A stretch of DNA of 64,000 nucleotides, from positions 1 to 64,000 of the forward strand of contig CP087208.1 in assembly GCA_020912385.1 (NCBI GenBank), written 5' to 3'. The notes under the pieces were generated by a model. It was not told the DNA's origin. It saw only the letters and a list, made by a program, of their open reading frames with translations, and did not search any database. Within the stretch, counting starts at the first letter, position 1. Each line of letters starts with the position of its first letter. A program made the position numbers and the translations under genes. Below are positions 51,482 to 63,231 of this stretch, one piece after another. This stretch comes from Neofusicoccum parvum (Eukaryota; Ascomycota; Dothideomycetes; Botryosphaeriales; Botryosphaeriaceae).

Positions 51482-54400
51482 AAGCTCCTGTTGGAAATCG
51501 CAGGCAGGAGCTAACAGTGGAGGAAAAGCAGGAAGCACAGGATGAATGGCGTAAACAGCAACCTAAATTGGAACAGGATTTACTTCTCACTTCAGTTATG
51601 ATCAATAAAGAGACTTTTGGAAAAGCTCTTGCTGATACTGGTTGTGAATTCTACGCTGTAATGAGCTATAAATTCGCTGAACGCTGTAACCTCCCGCGTA
51701 TTAAAATCTCACCAAGGACACTGGATGGACTGACACCAACTAGGTGGAAGATCAATGAAGTTGCCTGGGCTGAAGTCGACATTGGGGGTCATCATCAAAA
51801 GCGTATGTTCTTCTATATCGTCCCAAAACTCTCTGGATGCGATCTTATGCTAGGGAGCCCCTGGATGGTGCAAGAAAAAGCAGTACTTGACCAGAGCGAA
51901 CGAACCATCACCTTCAAGGATACTGGATTGACTGTAAAGCAAGACACTGATCTCCCTAAGTCTCAAGGCAAGCTAATTGGAGCTGCTGCCTTTTGCCACC
52001 TTATGAGGCTTGGAAAAAAGAAAGGATATCAGATCTTTACAGCCAGCCTCGCGGATATCAACAAGGCCTTACAGGAGAAGCCCCTTATGGATTTCCGAAG
52101 CCAGTTACCTAGCTGGGTAGACCCTAAACGGATCAGTCTATTTGACAAGAAAGAGGCGGAAAAACTCCCACCGCACCGACCTGGAATTGACCATCAAATT
52201 GAACTGGAAAAGGATACCAACGGCAAGATACCTGATGCCCCATGGGGACCTTTATATAATATGTCTCGTGATGAGCTTCTTGTACTAAGGAAGACTCTTA
52301 ACGAGCTACTAGATAAAGGCTTTATCCGTGTAAGCAACTCGCCAGCAGCAGCACCTGTCCTCTTTGTAAAGAAACCTGGAGGAGGCCTTCGTTTCTGCTG
52401 TGACTACCGGGCTCTTAATCGGATTACAAGAAAGGACCGCTATCCCCTACCACTGATCCAGGAGACACTTAATCGAATTAGTAAGGCTAAGTGGTTTACG
52501 AAGCTCGACGTGAGTGCTGCCTTCCACCGGATACGAATTGCGGAAGGAAGCGAGTGGTTAACGGCATTCCGAACACGCTTTGGGCTCTTTGAATGGCTGG
52601 TAACACCATTTGGACTGGTAAACGCGCCAAGCACCTTTCAACGGTATATCAACTGGACCCTAAAGGACTTCCTAGACGACTTTGTCTCAGCTTACGTTGA
52701 CGACATCCTAATCTTTACGGATGGATCGCGCCGGGAGCACCGCGAGAAGGTGAACAAGGTACTAGAGAAGCTGGACACTGCAGGCCTACAACTTGACCTA
52801 AAGAAATGCGAATTTGAAGTCCAGTCCACTAAGTATCTTGGGTACATCATCGAGGCCGGACAAGGCATCCGCATGGATCCAGAGAAGGTTAGAGCAATTC
52901 AAGAATGGAAAGCCCCAACGACTGCAAAGGGGGTACTTGGGTTCCTCGGCTTTGCCAATTTTTACCGAAGGTTTATCAAGGGGTTTTCAAACCTAGTATC
53001 TCCCCTGGTCTCCCTAACAAGAAAGAACACCGTTTTCCAATGGAGTCAAGAGGCCAATGCCGCATTTGAGAAACTAAAGAAGGCCTTTATCACTGCACCA
53101 GTCCTTATACAATTCGATCCAGAGCGAGAAACAATCCTCGCAACGGACTCATCTGGTTACTGCACAGGAGGAGTGCTCCAACAATTTGATAACGACGGCT
53201 TTCTACGACCAGTAGCGTTCTTTTCAAAGAAGAATCTCCCAGCAGAATGCAACTACCCGATCTATGACAAGGAACTACTTGCGGTGGTTAAGTGTTTACG
53301 CCAGTGGGATGCCGAACTAAAAGGACTTCATCAGTTTAAGATTTTCACTGATCATAAGAACCTGGAATACTTTACCACAGCAAGAAGGCTTTCTGAAAGG
53401 CAGATTCGATGGTGGAGAGAGCTTAGCCGCTTCTCCTTTATCATTGAATATACCCCAGGGAAAACTAATGGATTGGCAGACGCATTGACAAGAAGGGACC
53501 AAGACTTGCCTACAACAGATATGGATGAGAGACTTGAACAAAGAACGGCTCAATTGCTTCAGTTAATACCCCACGGATTGGTCCTCAACACTGGATCACC
53601 AGAGGACCCTGAAGAACAAGAATGGAGCAATGAAGAGTCACTTCTATCTGAAGAAGCCATGGCAGTTAAACCTCGACAAGCACGACCAGGACAACAGGTA
53701 CGAGAACCTCCTTCCCTAGAGGATCAATGGCAAGAGGCACTCCAGCAGGACCAGACGTTAAGGCAACTCCGAGAAGCAGTACAGCAAGGAGAAAGAACAT
53801 TTCCCCTAGAGTTTGCTACAAAGTTCAAGGTCTCAATCACTGAGTGCTCACTGGACAACCAAGGGAGCCTCCTCTTCAGGGATAGGAAATGGGTACCAGA
53901 CTCTGAGCTACTGCGAACGAGAATCATTCAAGAGATGCACGACTCCCCCCTCTCAGCACATCCTGGACGTATCCAAACAGTCTCTCTCGTGGCAAGGCAT
54001 TTCTTCTGGCCAGGATTTGTCAATGATGTCCGGAGGTTCTGCCGGAACTGTGATGTCTGTGGAAGGACCAAGGTCTGGAGGGACAGGAAGCAAGGGCTGC
54101 TCAAGCCGTTACCAGTACCAAGCCGTCAATGGAGAGAGATCTCTATTGACTTTACTGGGCCACTGCCATCTAGTAACGGTTGCGAAATGCTTATGGTAAT
54201 AACCGACCGCCTAGGAAAAGGAGTAATCCTTGAGGCCTGCCCAAATACTGAAACGGAAACCATTGCAAGGCTGTTCATTGGATGCTTCTACCGGAATCAT
54301 GGTGTCCCAGCAGCAATCGTATCTGATAGGGGAACGCAATTTGTGAGCCTTCTTTGGCAACGTATTTGTCAACTGCTTAAGATCAAGAGACGTATCTCAA

Positions 54401-55230
54401 CGGCCTACCACCCCCAAACGGATGGATCAACGGAAAGAATGAACACTGAAGTAGCAAGGAAACTCGCATTGTTTGTGGATCACCACCAGCAAGACTGGGC
54501 GGACTGGTTACCGGTTGTTCAGCTGGCCCTCAATGGAAGAACGTCAACAACGACTCAGGCAAGCCCCTTCTTCCTCTCCCATGGGTTCCACCTCGAGCCA
54601 CTGGAACTGCTTGAGGATATTCAACCCAATGACCCCCACAGGGACTCCCCAGTGGCAAGAGCGGAGGCAATTGTAGCCAAGATCAAAGAAGTCACGGACT
54701 GGGCGCAGATGTCCATGGCAGAGGCTCAACAGGAACAAGAGAGGCAAGCCAACCGGCAGAGAAACCCTTCACCTGCGTACAAAGTAGGTGACAAGGTCTG
54801 GCTACACCTACGGAACCTGAAGACGGATAGGCCAAGCAAGAAACTCGATGATAAGGCAGCAAAATTCACTATCATTGAGGTAGTTGGATCTCACAACTAC
54901 AAACTGGATATCCCTGGAGCAGTACACAATGTCTTCCACGTAGACCTCCTCCGGCCGGCAGGAATGGACCCACTACCAAGCCAAGTACAGGACGACTATC
55001 AACCCCCACCAGTCCAAGTGGACGGCCAGGACGAATGGGTAGTAGAGGCAATCCTAGGCGAGAGAATAGCAAAAAGACCGAGTCAACAAAGGCGCCAGCT
55101 ACAGTATCAAGTTAAATGGGAAGGGTATGCTCGGCCAACATGGGAACCCGCATCAGCACTGAAGGACACAGCAGCGCTGGACTCCTACCTGGAACAAAGG
55201 AACCAGCAACGAACCCCACAGGAACTCTAG
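51479..55230 (+). CDS. pol: G3 Pol polyprotein: protease, RT, RNase H, integrase, chromodomain
   Basis: Open from the frameshift to 55230 (about 1250 codons). Protease ADTGCEFYAV; RT with AYVDDILIF near 52700; RNase H LATDSSGYCTGGVL; an integrase zinc finger (H...H, CRNCDVC near 54050); catalytic D, D, E in SIDFTGPLP, VSDRGTQF and STERMNTE; C-terminal chromodomain (YQVKWEGYARPTWEPASAL, about 55105-55160). All catalytic residues are present and there are no stops, so with gag it should be active or recently active. Confidence 0.93.
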
Positions 55231-55707
55231 CACCAAGATTGGACTGACAGGCAACTGAACGAGAACTGGCAGTGAGCAAAAAGACAAGCGGTTTGGCCCG
55301 GCCGAAGCCGAGCCCGATCCAGGTGACATTGATCCTTCCTATGAACCAGCAGTGAACTGCGAGACGACAGTACTAGGTCACCTGGTCGGGCATTACAGAC
55401 CACTGGACGGAATCCGCCAGTACCGGAGAACCCTCTTCCTGTCAACAGACAGGCCCTCAATTCGACAGCCAGTTGACAAGCCTGTAACAGCCTATCAACT
55501 GAGAGATGTCACCACCTCAACGTAACGTACTACCATCGCATGCTGCCGGTCAGCCAAGTTTCCAACTACGCCATGTAGCCGTTTGATGTCAAAGTCCTTC
55601 GCTTTTTCACCTTGTATACCCCTCCATAATGGAAGAAGATCCGCCCCCACTGAGAATTGAACCCGACACTGTCTAAAAACGGAAAGAGGGGAAGGGGGGG
55701 GGGGTGA
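55231..55707 (+). other. G3 3' non-coding region with polypurine tract
   Basis: No plausible gene lies between the pol stop and the 3' LTR. The last 25 bp (GAAAGAGGGGAAGG plus a G run) form the polypurine tract for plus-strand priming. Confidence 0.75.
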
Positions 55708-55888
55708 TGTTAGAGTCTGAAGCCTCAGGAGAAGCCTCAGAGGATCATCGGCAGTCACGTGATACCAAGCCCTCTTTGTATTTAAGTTCTCTTCTTTATT
55801 CTTCTTCTTCTTCTTCTCTTTAAGTCTTAGCTTAACGTACATAGCGCAATAAACCTTTCAGTGATCATCCTAAGGTTGAGCCCTGACA
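55708..55888 (+). repeat. 3' LTR of G3
   Basis: 181 bp, reads identical to the 5' LTR. It is followed by the ATAGC target duplication, which overlaps the 12-bp duplication of the next LINE insertion. Confidence 0.93.
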
Positions 55889-55903
55889 ATAGCTGCCTAT
55901 ATA

Positions 55904-57126
55904 GATAGATAAATTCATTTCTTCCCGATATAGCTCCCTTACGGGTCCATGCGGGGCTGGCTATCTGCAATTATTTTACATGAGGGGGAAAACCATGTTC
56001 ACCAGGCAAAAACCCCTCCTCTCTACTCAGGTATGTCTTCCTCTCCTTATTCCGTTTTTCCTGTTTACCAGTAGTGGCTGCTGTGGCAGCCCTTCATTCA
56101 ATCGCTAGTGTACCCTTTCAGTCTTCGTACCAGTCCTCCTGGTAGTCCTCCTGGTGGTCCTCCTGATGGTCTTCCTGGTGATCCTCCTGGTGGTCCTCCT
56201 GGAACATTTCCCTGGCTAGGCTGAACTGGTTTAGAAGCCCCGTGCGCAGGAACCATACTGTCGCTGCCTTAATCCCCTTCTTTGTGGAGAGGAGGGAGTG
56301 GTAGTCTGTAGTTCCCGCCTCTTGTAGCATCTGTGCCCTTCCCTGCTGGAAGTGGTGGCAGAAGAGAAGGATGTGCTTTGGGGTCTGCCTCTGCCACCCA
56401 CACGGGCAGGCTGGGCTGGGGTGTCCCGGTACCTTGCGTCTGAAGAGAAAGTCCTCCAGTCCAATATTCTCTGTACGTAGTAGGATGGCGATTGTGCTGA
56501 GTGGTTTAGATAGCTCCTTGTGTAGGTCTCTAAGCCTTGGGGTCCAATCCGTGTTCAGGGCTACTGGCTTGTTTCTTCTTTCTTGATTGATATGCGTGGT
56601 CCATTGCTCCCTCCATATTTCCTTAAATGCCATGTGGATTCTGGCTTTCTCAGGGAGCTTCCTGGTGTTGGGTTTGCTGCTTTCTATAAGGGAGTTGATT
56701 CTCTTGTGAAGTCGTACTCTCCTGGCTGGGCCAGCTGCGCCCTTAGCCTTTAGCACCGCTTTGGCTATGTCCTTGATGTCCTGGCATGTCCTCTCTGTTA
56801 CTTTAGCTACCGGATTCTCCTTGGCGCGGAGTGCCTGGGTGAGGGCAAGTTCATCCAGATATAGTGGGAGAGGGGGGATTCCTGTTTCATGTTCTAGGAC
56901 TTTGGTGTTGGTGGATTTATACGCTCCAGAGATGTTACGGAGGCACGTGTTCTGGATCTTTTCTAGTGGTTTGCTTGCCGTTTTACGCCATCCTGGGGTT
57001 CCCTCTGGGGTATGCCACACCCCACAGCCGTAGGTGAGGACTGGCCTGACTACTGCTGTGTAGATATGTCGAGCTTTCGCGAAAGAGGCCCCCCAGGTGG
57101 ATGCTGCAAGCCTGGATAGAGAGGTG
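55904..57126 (-). mobile_element. LINE-A copy 5, 5' truncated, with 12-bp target duplication
   Basis: GCTGCCTATATA at 55892-55903 and 57127-57138 flanks a 1.2-kb LINE-A 3' part with its TATC tail on the left. It inserted after G3, because its left target copy overlaps the G3 target duplication. Confidence 0.9.
56118..57123 (-). pseudogene. LINE-A ORF2 C-terminal part, open but truncated
   Basis: About 300 open codons on the minus strand, with WHTPEGTPGWRKTASKPLEK, a Cys-His motif CPCGWQRQTPKHILLFC and the C-terminal EDHQ repeat. It lacks endonuclease and RT motifs because the copy is 5' truncated. This open frame is the best guide to the undamaged LINE-A C terminus. Confidence 0.85.
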
Positions 57127-57381
57127 GCTGCCTATATACTAACCGTACTTTTACTCTTTTCTACAGTGGGTGGCAATATGGCCATAGGCCTAGCACTTAA
57201 AGTATTAGGTTACTATAAAGTTCGCACTATAGTACTCTACTATATATAGGGTAAAGTTGTAGATTAGTCCTTTAGCGATAATCTAGTTGGCTATTTCAGG
57301 GTCTATAGTACTAAGAATGATTACGGAGTGTATTTTCCCTTCTAGTAGCTTCTTCTTCAGCCATGCTAGCTTGCTAATGTA

Positions 57382-57676
57382 TGTCACGACTCAAGAAGAA
57401 CAAGTCAGATTCTCGAAATTGACTAAAGTTTCTAAGCTAGAGAAAAGAAAGAGAAAAGAAAGAGAATAGAGAAGGAAGGAGGGAACTTATATATCCAGCC
57501 TAGGTGCTAGTTAGAAGTCGAATAGCCGGTCTTAGGCTTCCCTTTCCTACACGTTCCCGCTAAGTGTTTGCTCTCAGCAAACCCCGTGTCTTAGACATCT
57601 TATCTCAGATAAGTGCTTTAGCCTAATTAGGCTTAGTTTTCTAGAGAATGAGATGTTGACGGTCTGAATCGTCACA
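57382..57676 (+). repeat. Solo LTR with 5-bp target duplication ATGTA
   Basis: 295 bp, TGTCACGACTC to TCGTCACA, flanked by ATGTA (57377-57381 and 57677-57681) inside LINE-A ORF1. It is a clean solo LTR left by LTR-LTR recombination; its family differs from G1 and G3. Confidence 0.85.
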
Positions 57677-57957
57677 ATGTATAGTCCTAGATGCAAGACT
57701 AGGTTTTGCTCCTATAGGGCCTTGGTGGCCTAGGGGTCCGTGGTGTTAATTCCCTTGACAGGGACATTGTGGACCAGTACTAAGTATAGTTGTTGATTTG
57801 GGCGGACCTCGTTTCCAAGTCCAGTGGTCCACTCCTGGTCCTGGAGAAGGGCTATCCTTGTTTGTGTATCTGGAATAAAGATCCGGATATCCCTACTAGG
57901 AAGCTTTCTAGCAGCGAGTACCCTTTTACAAGCTAGGCCTTTTCCTGCCTGGATCTT

Positions 57958-58566
57958 TTAAATGATGGTTTCGTTTGAGAGGTTTGCTAGTTCCTGTCTA
58001 TTTGCTTCATCTGGGAGGTGGAGGGTGATTTCTATGGTAGTAGGCGGGGTGGGAGGCTTTAGGGCTGTTTGGGCTACGATGTATGCCCAGCTTGGGCTAG
58101 TTGGTGTAGGCGCTGCCTGGATACGGCTGACTGTTTTCTGGACCTGCTTGACTTCCCTTAGGATATCCTTCAGGTTTGGTTCCTTGGCTGCTGCCTCCTG
58201 GCGGAGGGTAATGTGGTCCTGGAAGATTTCCTTGGCGGCGCCGAGAAAATTTTTTATCTGGCTGTTGAGGGCTGAAGGTCTACTAGCGATTGTCTGGAGG
58301 GCTTGTAGGATGGCGTCTGCTGTTGTGGCGGCTCTCTGGATATATTCTACGCTGATCTGGCCGTGCTGCAGGCTTTTGGGTGTCTGCTGGGGGCGGGTAG
58401 AGGTGGGTACTGGGAGGGGTTGTTCAGCCCTTTCTATAGTCTCAATTCCAACCACCACGTTGCTGCAGCTGCTGGGAAGGGTGTTGCTAGGGTTTTGAGG
58501 CCTAGAAGAGCCCCTAGGGGCTTCTTCCGTAGCCGTAGCTTGAGGTCGGATTTTTGGTGTGTTCAT
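57958..58566 (-). pseudogene. LINE-A ORF1 N-terminal part (gag-like)
   Basis: About 202 codons from ATG 58566 (MNTPKIRPQATATEEAPRGS) to TAA 57958-57960. It is Pro/Ser-rich, then helical (QISVEYIQRAATTADAILQA and DILREVKQVQKTVSRIQA). The same TAA is present in copy 2 (36399-36401). The reading frame after the stop continues into gag-like sequence with zinc knuckles, so ORF1 is interrupted in both copies. Confidence 0.75.
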
Positions 58567-58619
58567 GTTTTTTTCCACCCCCATCTATTCATATAGTACT
58601 TACAAGTATTACTTCAGAC

Positions 58620-59520
58620 TTTCAACTCTTTTCAACAAACCGTTTCGACTCGAGTATATACCTTACTTTGATGAGTGCTGCAAGCAGCTACTTCAGGAAC
58701 AAGTGTATCTGACGGACTTATTACTGGTTCACCTCGTACGAATACGCCAAATAGCAATTAAAGTGCACGACACATTTTGGTAAAAGAGCGAGCTCGCTAG
58801 CGATAAACAATTTTGGACCATCCACGCTATAGCCATGGCTGCGATTGAAAAGGATCTGGATAAATTTACGGCTGACCTACCAGAGACGCTCAAATCGAAT
58901 AGTAAGTTGCTTTTTTATCTGGCTATACTAAGTAACTACTAAAGTCCTCGGTAGATCTCTTACGAAGCCATTGCGTTGCTACTCGTATCCGGTTATTCGA
59001 GCCTGCAATTCATACGAAAATAAGCGATAGTTTCGGACCACACCACTTACGATCTCGGATACTATGGGATTATTTATAGAACTCCTACATGCTCTTAGAC
59101 GCATTTCTTTCTATCCCAGTAGAGACGTATACCATGCTTAGCTTCGTCTCGATGCTCCATCTTGCCCTAGGCGTCATAAAATCCTTTGGATTTCTTTGTA
59201 GGGACCATGATGACTGGGACGTAGAAACGGCGAGGAGGAGCTTTGACTTTCACGGTATAATACAACAGTTGAGCGAACGCTTTAATGCAGCGAGTCGCAT
59301 TGCTGGTCCAAGAGGCTCGATTCTCATTGACGGCCGTCCCTCCTTGGCGGTATACGTAGAGAGACTCGAATGGATCAAGAGCTGGTACCTGTCCAAACAA
59401 GCTACCGGCGCAACGGATATGGACTCGACATTGATGGACCCAGTCTTTCCTCAAGGCTGCGATATTGACTTGGAGTTCTGGCAGCAGTTGTCGGATTCGA
59501 CCTTTGGACCTAATTTATAG
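58620..59520 (+). pseudogene. Fungal-specific transcription factor, C-terminal remnant
   Basis: + strand pieces read NKPFRLEYIPYFDECCKQLL and DKFTADLPETLKSN, then after a likely intron ATRIRLFEPAIHTKISDSFG and YMLLDAFLSIPVETYTMLSF, ending FWQQLSDSTFGPNL at 59520. This is the layout of the middle-homology region of Zn2Cys6 regulators. TAA at 58781-58783 and TAG at about 59076 break the frame (Gln-to-stop type). The DNA-binding cluster is missing because LINE-A lies immediately upstream. It may once have regulated neighbouring genes; now non-functional. Confidence 0.65.
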
Positions 59521-59942
59521 TCTTTCCAATGGGTATTCTGAGGAGAATTGTAGCTTATACTGTTAATAGCTCTTGTTCCCAAAAACAAAAACATAAATAA
59601 AATAAAAGAAGTTCAGCCAAACAGATTGGTAGCCAGTGCGGCCAGGTCCCGGGCGCTAAGAACATCTTCTTGCTTCTTTTTAGCCTCGCGTAACAGCCAT
59701 AACGAACGGAACAATCGCCCGGAACAGCACCGTTAGTACTGGGAACTAAGGCTATACCACCTACGGAGCTACGCTGCTGATAAGCACGGCGATTGAAGCC
59801 GCCGGATGCTCGAAACACAGAGTCTGGGGCCCGAGAAATCACAACAGCTAACTCGTAGTTTGTATGATAGGATGCCTTGACTCAAGCCGTGTTTAAACCG
59901 CTCTATATACTCTATTTAGAGGGTTATAGAAAGAAAAGCCTC
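59521..59942. other. Intergenic, between two convergent genes
   Basis: This is the 3' flank of both the broken regulator gene and the beta-glucosidase gene. An AATAAA-like run (ATAAATAAAATAAAA, about 59593) may end the + strand transcript. Nothing else is recognised. Confidence 0.5.
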
Positions 59943-62529
59943 CTATAAAAGGCTTACCTTAACTACGTCCTTTGAGGATCTTGAGCTAAACCCTACATGA
60001 ATCTCCATCTCACCGGCCGGAATCTCCCAATCCTGCGCTACCACGTTCCAAAAACTGACGTCCCTCCTTAACAGGTCAAACGTGACCGTCCGGCTCTCGC
60101 CCGGCTCCAAGTATACTTTCTCAAACCCTCTGAGCACGCGCTCGGGCGTGCCGGTCGGCGCAGAATCGGACGGCATAGCGAGATAGAGCTGCAACACCGT
60201 AGCGCCAGCAACGTCGCCCGTGTTTTGCACCGCCGTAGAAGCGCGGAGCACGGGGTCCCAGAGCGCCGGATTGCCGCCCGGCTCGCGGGAGGCGGCCGGG
60301 GGCGGGAAGGCCGAGACGGCAGAGGTGCCGTTCGTCGACGCGGTGTCGTCGGTGGCGGTCGCGCGAGCGACGATCAGAGGCTCCGTCAGCTCGAAGTCCG
60401 TGTACGACAGCCCGAAGCCGAATTCGTATAGCGGCGTAATGTTGCGGGCGTCGAAGTAGCGGTAGTCGATCAGGAGGCCTTCGGTGAAGTCGGACTGCCA
60501 GGCGACGGAGTTGTTCGCGTCTGCGGTGCCGGTGAGGTTGACGATAGGGATATCGTAGTCGGCAGCCTGCTTCGGGATGGTGTGGGGAAGGCGGGCCGAG
60601 GGGTTGACGTCACCGAAAAGGATGTCGACGATTGAGTTGCCGGTCTCTTGACCGGGGAAATAGGCGTTCAAGATGGCTGTGACGTTTTCATTGGTGGCCC
60701 AGGGCATGGTGGTAACACCGCCGGAGTGATTGATGACGACGGTGTTCGGGCAGCGGGCAGCGACGTTTTCCACAACTGTAGCGCCGTCCCAGTCATTTTC
60801 GAAGGTGGAGCGGTCCAGACCTTCTTTGGACCAGGCCTTGAGGAAGACGAGACAGACGTCCGGATCGGGGAAGATGGAGCGGAAATTGTTGGCAACGATT
60901 TGCTTGTTATCGAGAACGTATTGAACGCGGGCACCATATTCTTTGGCGCGCTCCTTGATGGCATCAATGGGGGAGACGATGTAGGTACTTCGGCCAGTTC
61001 CTGAGCCGCCCCCGACGGACAGGGTGCCCATTTCGAACCCAAAGTCTGAGCTTCCGCCTTCTGTGCCGGAGTAGAAAAGGCCAGATGTAACATCGGCGGC
61101 GTCGTTGCCAAATACGCCAATGTTCATTGGCTTGGAAAGTGGGAGAGATTTGTTGAGGTTTTTCAGGAGGACCGTTCCAGCCGCACCGATTTCTCGAATT
61201 AGCTTTGCGTGATCACCACGGACGTCGCGTGCAGCAGGGGCCGTGATTGGAAGCTGCATGCCATAGGTGGCGGCAAGGACCATCAAAGATGAGGGGTCCA
61301 CCGATGGATAGTCATCGTCCTGGGCGAGTGAGAAATAAGGGGTCATTATACGACGGATCATATCGTCCAGGCGTGACTCTGGAATGGTGCCATTGCTGAC
61401 CGCTTCCGTCAAGTTGGCTCCCCAGAAGCTCAATCCGAGCGGAATAGATGCCTCGTCTATAGCCCCGGGCATGTTCAGGTCGAGGCCTGCTTCGACGGAC
61501 TTCACCCCAGAGTGCACTGCAAAAAAGTCCGAGACAACGTACTGAATGGCAATAATGTGTATTAGCGGTGCTCTTCGGTGAAATTGCTATCAAACTTACA
61601 CCTTGAAAGGCTAGTTCATCCTTCAAGAGGCCGTTCAAAGCCTTGGAATTCTCGCAGGCGTACGTCTGATTGACTCTGTTGTAGCTGCACATGACGGATG
61701 CTACTTTGGCCTTTACTGCGTTGGCAAATGGCCACATGTAAAGCTCGTGCATGGTCCTGTCGTCAATATTTGAGGAGATTGCTTCGACCGTTGTCCCGTC
61801 CGCAAGAACAGTACTGGTTCTCTGGGTTTCCTGTTCGTTCCCAACAAAATGCTTCGCACACGCCTGAGCACCAGCTTCTTGAATGCCAAGGATCGAAGCA
61901 TTCATAGCTACACCACTCAGGTAAGGATCAGGAGAAAAGCCTTCCCAATTGCGTCCGCCTAAGGGGTGGCGTCCAAGGGCACCCGCAGAGGGTCTGTAAA
62001 GGGATATCAGAGATAAACAGAAAAGAAAGAAGCCCTAGGAATGTTACAACTTACCCAAGGGCAACATGAGCACCTTTTCCCTTGAACTCGGTTCCCATCG
62101 CATACCCGCGCTGCTTTATGAGCGCTTTGTCCCACGTGGCGGCAGTCGTCACTCCAGCAGGGAACGTGCTCGCAAGATCAGCAAGACGGTCGCCAAGCGG
62201 GCCATCCTGAAGACAGAAGCCGGTGAAATTAAGTCGATCGATAGGTGCAATATTACCAATGCAGCTTTCAGCCGAAGATCCGGTGACTATGGACACCTTT
62301 TCGGTGAGGTTGAGGCGCGATAGAAATTCATTCGCTTGGACAAGAGCACTTTCCCAGCCGCCGGCCCCCGTTGTATTTGCTTCATATCTCTGTCAGTACT
62401 GACGACACAAGTGGGACATGCACACTTACAAAGCAAGGAAGTATCGGGTGTGGTGAAATGCGCCTGAGCCCAGGCAAAATCCTTGCCAAACAGCAAGGCA
62501 GACGGCACGAGAGCCCTCAGGAAAAGCAT
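59943..62529 (-). CDS. Secreted GH3 beta-glucosidase, 4 exons
   Basis: Exons 62529-62430, 62379-62055, 61993-61600 and 61541-59943 give 805 aa; introns are 50, 61 and 58 bp, all GTAAGT donors. A signal peptide ([20 protein letters not shown]) starts the protein. The GH3 N-terminal domain shows [23 protein letters not shown] and [11 protein letters not shown]; the nucleophile Asp278 lies in [12 protein letters not shown]. The C-terminal GH3 domain has [27 protein letters not shown] and [15 protein letters not shown], then a fibronectin III-like end ([19 protein letters not shown]). It hydrolyses terminal beta-glucosides such as cellobiose outside the cell. The length is normal for the family and no defects are seen. 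It is the most centromere-proximal clear gene in the window. Confidence 0.93.
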
Positions 62530-62661
62530 GGTATCAGGAAGTCTACGAAGACGCCGCTTGAGTGATGCTGTGCCCAAATGACAGCTTTTCCGCACCCCTT
62601 TATAGTTGGATCTCAATGACGTGATCTGCAGGTAGTGTGAAACGAATACGCAAAAATACGA

Positions 62662-63231
62662 TTACGCAAGATCCATGTTGTCGCGATGCCGGGAGAGGCC
62701 CCGGCAATCTGCCAATAGTACTTTCAAAGCTTCAAGAGGACCACAAGTAATATGGACTGTCGGGCCTGTTTCCTGCGTCCCAAAGCACGAATCTCTATTG
62801 GTCTTGATCCTTAGTTGCGTTAGTGTAATGACACCGTGGAGACCGTAGGCTACGGCGGGCGTAGCGGCAAAGTGCGTTAAACCTCCGAGCAGCCTCGGGG
62901 TTTCAGCAAAATCGCCATCCGACTTCCTGCAGTGAAGCAAGCCACTTGGACTACCAGGTAAAACTGCCAGGCGTTGGATATGGATTGGCGCCGAAGCCTT
63001 CCTTACCTCGCCAAGCTTTGTAGTGATACTCGCTAAGAGATTGTACGAGAGGGTGCCGACTAGAGTTGAAGAGGTGGCTGGAGTACTTCCTGGGATGCGA
63101 GCCGTGAAGGGTATGACTTTTCTGGACTCGAAAAATACGCAACCCGAATGCGGATCAATCGGCAAGCGCAAAATTTCCTCCGTTTCCGTCCCTTGTTCCT
63201 TGTTCCTCCTAGAAAGTCTCTCGTTCGCCAT
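62662..63231 (-). CDS. Small hypothetical ORF upstream of the beta-glucosidase
   Basis: 189 aa from ATG 63231 (MANERLSRRNKEQGTETEEI) on the same strand as, and 133 bp upstream of, the GH3 gene. No domain, signal peptide or membrane segment is recognised; codon use is not clearly biased. It could be a lineage-specific gene, a decayed piece of one, or a chance open frame. Confidence 0.25.
   Translation of the reverse strand: MANERLSRRNKEQGTETEEILRLPIDPHSGCVFFESRKVIPFTARIPGSTPATSSTLVGTLSYNLLASITTKLGEVRKASAPIHIQRLAVLPGSPSGLLHCRKSDGDFAETPRLLGGLTHFAATPAVAYGLHGVITLTQLRIKTNRDSCFGTQETGPTVHITCGPLEALKVLLADCRGLSRHRDNMDLA

Larger units (their letters stand above)
49952..55888 (+). mobile_element. Ty3/Gypsy chromovirus G3, young, self-priming type
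   Basis: Identical 181-bp LTRs (49952-50132 and 55708-55888) and a 5-bp target duplication ATAGC (49947-49951 and 55889-55893) define a 5937-bp element inside LINE-A copy 4. A purine tract precedes the 3' LTR (55680-55704). The primer site is complementary to the probable RNA 5' end. pol is fully open; gag has one upstream stop. Confidence 0.95.
48847..58570 (-). mobile_element. LINE-A copy 4, 5' half, split by five insertions
   Basis: LINE-A pieces on the minus strand at 48847-48969, 49222-49395, 49843-49951, 57139-57381 and 57682-58570 line up in order with copy 2 (35365-37010). They are separated by a copia-like solo LTR, a gypsy solo LTR, G3, a younger LINE-A and another solo LTR. The 5' end at 58570 is the same base as in copy 2. 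Confidence 0.85.

Noticed and set aside
60220..61004. + strand ORFs inside the beta-glucosidase
   Set aside because: Antisense shadows of the GH3 C-terminal exon.
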